Assembly (NCBI RefSeq): GCF_003477525.1
Contig: NZ_QUDO01000067.1
Coordinates: 1-19,842, forward strand
DNA: 19,842 bases
Source of the DNA: Ruminococcus sp. AF41-9
Lineage (GTDB): Bacteria > Bacillota > Clostridia > Lachnospirales > Lachnospiraceae
Reading direction: 5' to 3'
Below, piece after piece: positions 9,201 through 15,200 of this stretch. The position numbers and the translations under genes are program-made. The notes below the pieces were generated by a model. The model saw only the letters and a list, made by a program, of their open reading frames with translations. It ran no database searches and was not told where the DNA came from. Each line of letters begins with the position of its first letter. Positions within the stretch are counted from its first letter, which is position 1.

Positions 9201-10855
9201 TGCTCCAGCAGGTTTCCGTCTTTGCCTACATAAACACTTGTGCTGGTAACGATTTCCTCACGGATTGCATCAATTGGAGGATTGGTAACCTGTGCGAAGA
9301 GCTGTTTAAAGTAGTCAAATAATGGTCTGTTCTGTTTGGAAAATACTGCAAGCGGGGTATCCACACCCATAGCTCCGATGCTCTCTGCTCCGTTTAACGC
9401 CATGTTTCTGATGGAAGTACGGTACTGCTCATAAGTATAGCCGAATGCTTTCTGCAGACGTGCTCTCTGCTCAGGTGTATATTCTTCCGGTCTTTCGTTA
9501 GGAATCTTGATGTCTTTTAACTGTACCAGATGACTGTCCAGCCATTCACCGTATGGCTGCATTTTTGCATAGCCCTCTTTCAGTTCATTGTCATCGATCA
9601 CTTTTCCCTTTACAGTATCTACAAGAAGCATTTTTCCAGGATGGAGACGCTCTTTTAATACGATTTTCTCTTCCGGGATTGGCAGAACACCCACCTCTGA
9701 GGAAAGGATCATGTAACCATCGGAGGTAATATAATATCTGGATGGACGGAGACCGTTTCTGTCCAGGACAGCTCCCATCACATCACCGTCTGAGAAGAGG
9801 ATAGATGCAGGTCCGTCCCATGGCTCCATCATAGTTGCATAGTACTGGTAGAAATCACGCTTTGCCTGTGAAATAGTATCATTGTTTGCCCATGGTTCAG
9901 GGATTGTGATCATCACTGCAAGAGGCAGCTCCATGCCACTCATTACCAGGAATTCCAGTGTATTATCAAGCATTGCAGAGTCGGAACCATTTCTGTTTAC
10001 AACAGGAAGCACTTTGTGAAGCTGTCCCTCCAGATATGGTGATTCCATATTTTCTTCTCTTGCAAGCATCTTATCTGCGTTGCCGCGGATGGTGTTGATC
10101 TCACCGTTGTGTACCATAAAGCGGTTAGGATGTGCTCTCTCCCAGCTTGGGTTTGTGTTGGTACTGAAACGGGAGTGTACCATAGCGATGGCTGATTCAT
10201 AATCCGGGCTCTGGAGATCTTCAAAGAAAGTACGAAGCTGTCCAACCAGGAACATACCTTTGTAAACGATGGTACGGCTGCTCATGGATACTACATAAGT
10301 ATTGTCATTACTCTGTTCAAACTCACGTCTTGCAATGTAGAGCATACGGTCAAATGGAAGACCTTTTTCCACATCTTCCGGCTTTTTGATAAATGCCTGC
10401 ATGATGCATGGCATACATTCTCTGGCTTTATGTCCGAGTACCTCCGGAAATACCGGAACCTGACGCCAGCCAAGAAGTTCCAGACCTTCTTTTTCAAGAA
10501 TGATCTCAAACATCTTCTTTGCCTGTGCGCGTTTGATCTCGTGCTGTGGGAAGAAAAACTGTGCGATGCCGTATTCTCTCTCATCACCAATCTCAAATCC
10601 CTCTTTCTTACAGGCTTTCTTGAAAAATTTATGGGAAATCTGGAGAAGGATACCTACACCGTCACCGGTTTTGCCTTCTGCATCCTTACCTGCGCGATGT
10701 TCCAGATGTTCTACGATCTTTAATGCATTTGCAACAGTATCGTGGGTTTTCTTACCTTTGATATTGACAACTGCTCCGATACCGCAGTTGTCATGCTCAA
10801 ATTCAGGCCGGTACAGACCTTGCTGTTGTTGCTGCTGTTCTCTCACTTCTTTCAT
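6299..10855 (-). CDS. gltB: glutamate synthase (NADPH) large subunit
   Basis: This 1518-residue protein hydrolyses glutamine at a class II amidotransferase site and channels ammonia to an FMN/3Fe-4S centre where 2-oxoglutarate becomes glutamate. Domains in order: a propeptide, then Cys24 in NCGIGAV, the amino-terminal nucleophile after cleavage; amidotransferase domain to about 420 ([23 protein letters not shown]); central domain about 470-760; FMN barrel about 820-1190 ([32 protein letters not shown]); cluster cysteines in [15 protein letters not shown]; and a carboxyl beta-helix with repeated G..G..G ([17 protein letters not shown]). The propeptide has six consecutive Gln. The start is 16 bases after the pyrG stop with GAGGAG close before it, so it is co-transcribed with pyrG; no other promoter is seen. 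Confidence 0.97.
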   Translation of the reverse strand: [1518 protein letters not shown]

Positions 10856-10871
10856 AATCTCCTCATCCTTT

Positions 10872-12497
10872 CTATTTCTGCTGCTGTTCTTCGCTTATTT
10901 TCTTATCGACGGCCGCCTGGATGAATCCTTTGAATAAAGGATGTGCATGGTTCGGGCGGGATTTGAATTCCGGATGGGCCTGGGTTCCTACATAGAACGG
11001 GTGCCCTGCGATTTCGATCATCTCTACGATACGATTATCAGGGGAAGTTCCTACGATATTCATTCCCTTCTCCTGAAGTTCTTTACGGAATGCATTGTTT
11101 ACTTCATAACGATGTCTGTGACGCTCATGGATTTCTTTTTTGCCAAAGAGTTCATAGGATCTGGAATCTTCTGCAAGAATACATGGATAGCTTCCAAGTC
11201 TTAAGGTTCCACCAATATCTTCGATATCTTCCTGATCAGGCATTAATGCAATTACCGGGTGTTTGGTTTCCGGATTCAGTTCAATACTGTTTGCATCTTC
11301 GTATCCAAGTACATGACGGGCGAATTCTACAATTGCCATCTGCATTCCCAGACAGATTCCAAGATATGGAATCTTATGTACCCTTGCATACTGTGCTGCC
11401 AGGATCATTCCTTCTGTACCTCTGTTTCCGAAACCACCCGGAACCAGGATACCATCTACATTGTGAAGCTGCTGATCCAGATTCTTCTCTGTCAATTCTT
11501 CGGAATCAATCCAGTCAAGCTCTACTTTGGCTCTGCAGGAAATTCCACCATGTTTCAGTGCCTCTACTACACTGAGATATGCATCATGAAGCTGTGTATA
11601 TTTTCCTACAATTGCAATCTTTACTGTTTTATTCGGATTTCTCAGACTTTCTACCATTTCCTCCCAGTCACTTAAATCCGGTTTTCTGTTTTCCAGACGG
11701 AGACTTGAAAGAACTACATCTGCAAGCTTCTCTCTTTCCATTGCAAGAGGAGCTTCATATAAATATTCCACATCCAGGTTCTGAAGTACATGTGATACAG
11801 GTACGTTGCAGAATAAAGCGATTTTTTCTTTAATGTCCTCTGTCAGCTCATGTTCACTTCTGCACACCAGTACATCCGGCTGGATTCCCATTCCCTGAAG
11901 TTCCTTTACGCTTGCCTGTGTAGGTTTTGTTTTCAGTTCTTCAGATGCCTTTAAATAAGGAATTAATGTTACGTGGATCAGGATTGCATTGTCATGTCCC
12001 ACATTGAGCTGGAACTGACGAATTGCTTCCAGGAACGGTTGGCTTTCAATATCACCGACTGTTCCTCCCACCTCGATAATGGCAATCTTGTTTTCCTCCG
12101 GTGATTTGGCGCGGTAGAAACGGCTCTTAATCTCATTTGTAATATGAGGAATTACCTGTACGGTACCCCCGCCGAAATCCCCGTGACGTTCTTTCTGAAG
12201 AACAGACCAGTAAACCTTACCGGTTGTCACATTGGAATTTTTATCAAGACTCTCATCAATGAATCTCTCATAATGTCCCAGATCCAGGTCTGTCTCTGTA
12301 CCATCGTCTGTTACAAAAACTTCTCCGTGCTGAATCGGGTTCATGGTTCCGGGGTCGATATTGATATAAGGATCAAACTTCTGCATGGTTACCTGATATC
12401 CTCTCGCTTTCAAAAGACGTCCCAGAGATGCAGCTGTGATTCCTTTTCCGAGACCGGAAACAACTCCTCCTGTGACAAATACGTATTTCACTGCCAT
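10872..12497 (-). CDS. pyrG: CTP synthase (glutamine hydrolysing)
   Basis: PyrG converts UTP, ATP and glutamine to CTP in pyrimidine synthesis. The 541-residue protein has the amidoligase P-loop [11 protein letters not shown] (residues 9-19), the metal-binding acidic motif in [27 protein letters not shown], the TVGDIES stretch, and a carboxyl class I amidotransferase with PGGFGNRG, nucleophile elbow GICLGMQ and the His-Glu pair in QAHPEF. I chose the ATG at 12497 because GGAGGAGG lies 8 bases upstream; an ORF extension of 7 residues upstream would read through that site. It is the first gene of a pyrG-gltB-gltD unit, an unusual partnership joined by glutamine use. Its leader carries a promoter, two hexaloop hairpins and a terminator, so it is probably controlled by antitermination. 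Confidence 0.97.
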   Translation of the reverse strand: MAVKYVFVTGGVVSGLGKGITAASLGRLLKARGYQVTMQKFDPYINIDPGTMNPIQHGEVFVTDDGTETDLDLGHYERFIDESLDKNSNVTTGKVYWSVLQKERHGDFGGGTVQVIPHITNEIKSRFYRAKSPEENKIAIIEVGGTVGDIESQPFLEAIRQFQLNVGHDNAILIHVTLIPYLKASEELKTKPTQASVKELQGMGIQPDVLVCRSEHELTEDIKEKIALFCNVPVSHVLQNLDVEYLYEAPLAMEREKLADVVLSSLRLENRKPDLSDWEEMVESLRNPNKTVKIAIVGKYTQLHDAYLSVVEALKHGGISCRAKVELDWIDSEELTEKNLDQQLHNVDGILVPGGFGNRGTEGMILAAQYARVHKIPYLGICLGMQMAIVEFARHVLGYEDANSIELNPETKHPVIALMPDQEDIEDIGGTLRLGSYPCILAEDSRSYELFGKKEIHERHRHRYEVNNAFRKELQEKGMNIVGTSPDNRIVEMIEIAGHPFYVGTQAHPEFKSRPNHAHPLFKGFIQAAVDKKISEEQQQK

Positions 12498-12529
12498 TTT
12501 GATTTCCTCCTCCATCATCCTTTGTTAAT

Positions 12530-12596
12530 AAAAAAGCGTCAGATGCAGCTATCAGAGGGCACTTGACCCATCTGGTATTCTGCATCTGACGCCTTT
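12530..12596 (-). terminator. leader attenuator terminator of pyrG-gltBD
   Basis: On the minus strand GCGTCAGATGCAG (12591 onward) pairs over 13 bp with CTGCATCTGACGC (ending 12536), plus AAA/TTT beyond a bulged G, followed by six T (12535-12530). A small inner hairpin closes the loop. It sits between the promoter and the ribosome binding site, about 35 bases before the ATG, so it would stop transcription before pyrG unless disrupted. Confidence 0.88.
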
Positions 12597-12624
12597 GTCA
12601 GATCATCATATCTTCCATAATATA
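12584..12624 (-). promoter_or_regulatory. dual hexaloop hairpins, ANTAR-target-like antiterminator
   Basis: Hairpin 1 (12624-12607) is TATATT-ATGGAA-GATATG, with 6 pairs including two G-U. Hairpin 2 (12603-12584) is ATCTGAC-AAAGGC-GTCAGAT, with 7 perfect pairs. Both loops have six bases with A at position 1 and G at position 4, the described rule for RNAs bound by ANTAR proteins. Hairpin 2 uses the same bases as the 5' arm of the terminator at 12596-12530, so the two structures exclude each other. No ANTAR gene is in the window; the protein partner is inferred. Confidence 0.7.
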
Positions 12625-12658
12625 TGTGTTCAATTGGCTTTCTTTAAAAATATGCTAT

Positions 12659-12687
12659 ACTATAAAACATTTTTTTTCGTTTGTCAA
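12659..12687 (-). promoter_or_regulatory. promoter of pyrG-gltB-gltD
   Basis: TTGACA (12687-12682) and TATAGT (12664-12659) are separated by 17 bases on the minus strand, matching the housekeeping sigma consensus. Transcription would start near 12653, about 155 bases before the ATG. Both boxes and the spacing are identical to those before glnN. Confidence 0.85.
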
Positions 12688-12724
12688 TAATGAATTTTCT
12701 GTTTTTTAAACAAATCAAGTATGT

Positions 12725-12835
12725 CTCGGGATTTTGGCATATTCATGCCAAAACACCTTGCGGGATAGCGGAATATGAACAGTAACGCAAGTTCATTATA
12801 CAGAAAAAACGAATCTGTAGAAGTTCATCTGCCAG
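12725..12835 (-). other. structured intergenic segment between hpr-like gene and pyrG
   Basis: On the minus strand there is ATGAAC-N10-GTTCAT (12780-12801), then a perfect 9-bp hairpin TTTTGGCAT-GAAT-ATGCCAAAA (12753-12732) flanked on both sides by TCCCG. Neither hairpin has a T run on either strand. It may be a small repeat element or structured RNA. I cannot tell whether it recurs elsewhere in the genome. Confidence 0.4.
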
Positions 12836-12880
12836 ACCCGTCTTCTCTGCAATAATTATTCGGTTGTAAAAATGTAAAAT

Positions 12881-13108
12881 TTACGCAACTGCAAATTTCT
12901 TCAATGTACGATTAAATTCCTGGCTCTCCCCGTGACAGTCTACTGTCAGTTCTCTGGTCAGATCCAGACTAAATACACCAAGGATTGATTTGGCATCAAT
13001 TAAAAATCTGTTATAATAAACATCAATATCAAAATCACATCTGCTTGCAGCATTCACAAATTCCTGCACCTCTTCAGCTGCATTTAACTTGATTTTACTC
13101 TGTGACAT
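12881..13108 (-). CDS. HPr-like protein lacking the phosphorylatable histidine
   Basis: This 75-residue protein keeps the HPr fold pattern: FVNAASRCDFDIDVYYN, then KSILGVFSLDL (residues 40-50), then the late strand and helix TVDCHGESQEFNRTL. Compared with HPr, the loop holding the active His15 (GLHARPA) is deleted, going straight from KIKLN to AAEEVQEFV, so it cannot relay phosphate from enzyme I. The serine matching regulatory Ser46 is kept (Ser41 in KSILG), recalling Crh, which also lacks His15. A regulatory role is possible but unproven. The ATG was chosen for AAAGGGTG upstream; an in-frame Met eight codons earlier lacks a ribosome binding site. It has its own promoter and stands alone. 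Confidence 0.8.
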   Translation of the reverse strand: MSQSKIKLNAAEEVQEFVNAASRCDFDIDVYYNRFLIDAKSILGVFSLDLTRELTVDCHGESQEFNRTLKKFAVA

Positions 13109-13161
13109 CGTGATCACCCTTTCTGAAAACATTCTTTGTTTTTTTTCTATCAGACGCCCAT

Positions 13162-13190
13162 ATTATGTTCCACATTTCAGAATTTGTCAA
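13162..13190 (-). promoter_or_regulatory. promoter of the HPr-like gene
   Basis: TTGACA (13190-13185), 17-base spacer and CATAAT (13167-13162) on the minus strand, with an expected start near 13155, about 47 bases before the ATG. Confidence 0.75.
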
Positions 13191-13378
13191 GTTTTTAAAT
13201 TTGTCCAACTTTCACAAAGCACAGGAGTTTTATTATAGAATTTGTTCATTTATATATGTTTTTGTAGTATTGTTTTATACATTATATACAATTTTATTTC
13301 ATATTGGTTTTACCATTATGTGAGATTGATTCCATATATCATCGACAGGTTTCTGCATTTTTTATGAATTTTTGCGGC
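13191..13378. other. AT-rich spacer downstream of purF
   Basis: No gene is visible. I found no strong hairpin with a T run to end purF transcription. Confidence 0.4.
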
Positions 13379-14800
13379 TTAACACTTCACAATATCTGCA
13401 AACTCCGCATTTGTATAATCCGGAATCTCCATCGGATAATTTCCATCAAAGCATGCCTTACATAACGGCAGGCCGCCCGCCATTCCTTCCAGATAATCTG
13501 TCTGCATATATCCAAGAGAATCTGCACCAATCATTTTACAGATTTCCTCTGTGCTGTGGCTGGCTGCAATGAGCTGGTCATTTGACGGCACATCAGTTCC
13601 GAAATAGCATGGATGTAAAAATGGCGGTGAACTGATACGTACGTGTACTTCCTTTGCTCCCGCCTCTTTTAACATGTGGATCAGGTTTGCAATGGTTGTT
13701 CCACGAACAATAGAATCATCCACCAGAACAATCCTCTTATCTTTTACAACAGATTCCAGCACACTCAGTTTCAGATGAACACTGGACTCACGTTCTTCCT
13801 GAGTCGGTTTGATAAATGTTCTTCCAATATAGCTGTTTTTATAGAACGCAAATGCAAACGGGATTCCTGATGCTTCGGAATATCCCTTTGCAGCAGGGAG
13901 TCCGGACTCCGGTACACCAGTTACAAGATCTGCCTCTACAGGATAAGATTTGGCAAGAGATTTACCGCCGCGGATTCTGGCATCATAGACCTTCACCCCA
14001 TCAATGGTACTGTCAAGTCTTGCAAAATATATATACTCAAACACACAATGCGCGCGTTTTGCAGCAGCAGACGCAAGCTCTTTATTGGACTTCAGTCCGT
14101 CTTTTGTGATCGTAAGGATCTCACCCGGCTCAATGTCACGGATAAATTCCGCACTTACAGATGTCAGTGCACAGCTCTCAGAAGCAATAACATAAGCATT
14201 TCCTCTTTTACCGAGACACAATGGTTTCAGTCCATATGGATCGCGGACTGCGATCAGTTTTCTCGGGCTCATAACTACCAGACCATAAGCACCTTTGATC
14301 TTCTTTGCAGTCTTTAACACTGCCTCTTCTACTGTTTTAGAATGTACACGTTCTCTTGCGATATGGAACGCAATAACCTCTGAATCTGTAGTTGTATGGA
14401 AAATCGCTCCATTCTGGATCAGTTCCCATTTCAGCTCCGGTGTATTAACCAGATTTCCGTTATGTGCAAGTGCAAGAGTTCCCTTTACATAAGACAAAAC
14501 AAGGGGCTGTGCATTCTCTGCAACAGAAGCTCCTGTTGTGGAATATCTTACATGACCAATACCAATATCTCCCTCATATTTACGGACAACATCCTGTCTG
14601 AGAACTTCACTTACAAGTCCCAGATCCTTATGAAACTTCACATTTCCACGCTCTCCCTTAGTATCAGAAACTGCAAGTCCGCAAGATTCCTGTCCTCTGT
14701 GCTGCAGGGAAGTCAGTCCATAATATATGGACGGAACTACATTGCCGCCATCCAGATCATAAATCCCAAAGACGCCGCACTCTTCTTTTATTCCAGCCAT
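13379..14800 (-). CDS. purF: amidophosphoribosyltransferase
   Basis: PurF makes phosphoribosylamine from PRPP and glutamine, the first committed step of purine synthesis. The 473-residue protein starts at the ATG 14800-14798, 7 bases after GGAGG; a longer upstream frame would pass through the leader hairpin and is not used. Cys8 in EECGVFGI is the amidotransferase nucleophile after propeptide removal (MAGIKEE). Other motifs are HRGQESCG, HVRYSTTG, HNGNLVN and the PRPP loop RIVLVDDSIVRGTT (about residue 360). Cysteines in PCYFGTD and PLCKACFDGNYP fit the Bacillus-type enzyme with a 4Fe-4S cluster. It is a lone gene, divergent from glnN, rather than part of a pur operon here. Confidence 0.97.
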   Translation of the reverse strand: MAGIKEECGVFGIYDLDGGNVVPSIYYGLTSLQHRGQESCGLAVSDTKGERGNVKFHKDLGLVSEVLRQDVVRKYEGDIGIGHVRYSTTGASVAENAQPLVLSYVKGTLALAHNGNLVNTPELKWELIQNGAIFHTTTDSEVIAFHIARERVHSKTVEEAVLKTAKKIKGAYGLVVMSPRKLIAVRDPYGLKPLCLGKRGNAYVIASESCALTSVSAEFIRDIEPGEILTITKDGLKSNKELASAAAKRAHCVFEYIYFARLDSTIDGVKVYDARIRGGKSLAKSYPVEADLVTGVPESGLPAAKGYSEASGIPFAFAFYKNSYIGRTFIKPTQEERESSVHLKLSVLESVVKDKRIVLVDDSIVRGTTIANLIHMLKEAGAKEVHVRISSPPFLHPCYFGTDVPSNDQLIAASHSTEEICKMIGADSLGYMQTDYLEGMAGGLPLCKACFDGNYPMEIPDYTNAEFADIVKC

Positions 14801-14846
14801 CTGATTTCCTCCGATCGTATTCTCTTGTCTGACTTTAACTTTACTT

Positions 14847-14886
14847 TCAAAACCCGCCGGCACTGTTTTCTTATGTTTGGCGGGTT
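14847..14886 (-). promoter_or_regulatory. stem-loop in purF leader, possible weak attenuator
   Basis: On the minus strand AACCCGCC (14886-14879) pairs with GGCGGGTT (14858-14851) over a 20-base loop, followed by TTGAAAG, giving only about four T in a row. It begins a few bases after the likely transcription start. The U tract is weak, so termination is uncertain; I saw no purine riboswitch core or clear PurR box. Confidence 0.4.
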
Positions 14887-14896
14887 CCAAATTCAA

Positions 14897-14924
14897 ATTA
14901 TAATAATAGAAACAAATTTGTCAA
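14897..14924 (-). promoter_or_regulatory. purF promoter
   Basis: TTGACA (14924-14919), 16-base spacer and TATAAT (14902-14897) on the minus strand, both perfect consensus hexamers. It faces away from the glnN promoter, with 58 bases between the two -35 boxes. Confidence 0.85.
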
Positions 14925-14982
14925 CCTATCCTTTTTTTGTCATATCTCAAAAATTTTTTCTGAATTTTTTCAAAAAAAGTGC

Positions 14983-15011
14983 TTGACATCTGTTTTCATT
15001 TCGTTTATAGT
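14983..15011 (+). promoter_or_regulatory. glnN promoter
   Basis: TTGACA (14983-14988), 17-base spacer and TATAGT (15006-15011), with a start expected near 15018. This leaves a leader of roughly 180 bases. Both boxes and the spacing are the same as for pyrG-gltBD. Confidence 0.88.
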
Positions 15012-15019
15012 ACAGCACA

Positions 15020-15037
15020 TAAAGCAAAGGCGCTTTG
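15020..15037 (+). promoter_or_regulatory. hexaloop hairpin at glnN transcript start, ANTAR-target-like
   Basis: AAAGC (15021-15025) and GCTTT (15032-15036) enclose the six-base loop AAAGGC, identical to the second hairpin of the pyrG leader; a U-G pair extends the stem. It occupies the 5' arm of the terminator at 15026-15074, so hairpin and terminator compete. Unlike pyrG there is no room for a first hairpin between the promoter and this one, so the motif is single as seen here. Confidence 0.6.
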
Positions 15038-15074
15038 GAAAGATCTACAGAGATCTCATCCATGGCGCCTTTTT
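15026..15074 (+). terminator. leader attenuator terminator of glnN
   Basis: AAAGGCGC (15026-15033) pairs with GCGCCTTT; after one U-U mismatch the stem goes on through TGGA/TCCA, and AGATCT-ACAG-AGATCT closes the top. The T run is 15070-15074. It lies 127 bases before the glnN ATG, so it must be bypassed for expression. Confidence 0.88.
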
Positions 15075-15152
15075 CGTTTTATAGAAAATGTTCGATGAGG
15101 AATTTTCTATGAGACGAAAACCGCAGGCAGTCACAATGGTGATCTGCAGCGG
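15075..15152 (+). other. two further hairpins in the glnN leader
   Basis: Directly after the terminator, CGTTTTATAGAAAAT (15075-15089) pairs with ATTTTCTATGAGACG (15102-15116) in a 15-base stem (two G-U, one U-U mismatch) with a 12-base loop. CCGC...GCGG (15121-15152) then forms a hairpin with inner TCAC-AATG-GTGA and small bulges. Neither has a T run. Stabilisation of the message or a second control layer is possible. Confidence 0.55.
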
Positions 15153-15200
15153 CACTACACATATTCAGAAAATATTGCAAACCGAAAGGAGAGTACCTAT

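Noticed and set aside
12373..12585. Minus-strand 70-codon frame starting inside the pyrG leader terminator, a possible leader peptide
   Set aside because: It overlaps the pyrG start in another frame, shows no run of control codons, and its ATG lies in the terminator stem. The hexaloop explanation accounts for the leader better.
12732..12753. Palindrome as terminator of the HPr-like gene
   Set aside because: No T run follows on either strand, and it is about 130 bases beyond the stop codon.
15018..15200. T-box or classic glutamine riboswitch in the glnN leader
   Set aside because: No T-box core (AGGGUGGNACCGCG-like) and no specifier layout; known glutamine riboswitches are cyanobacterial and their consensus was not seen.
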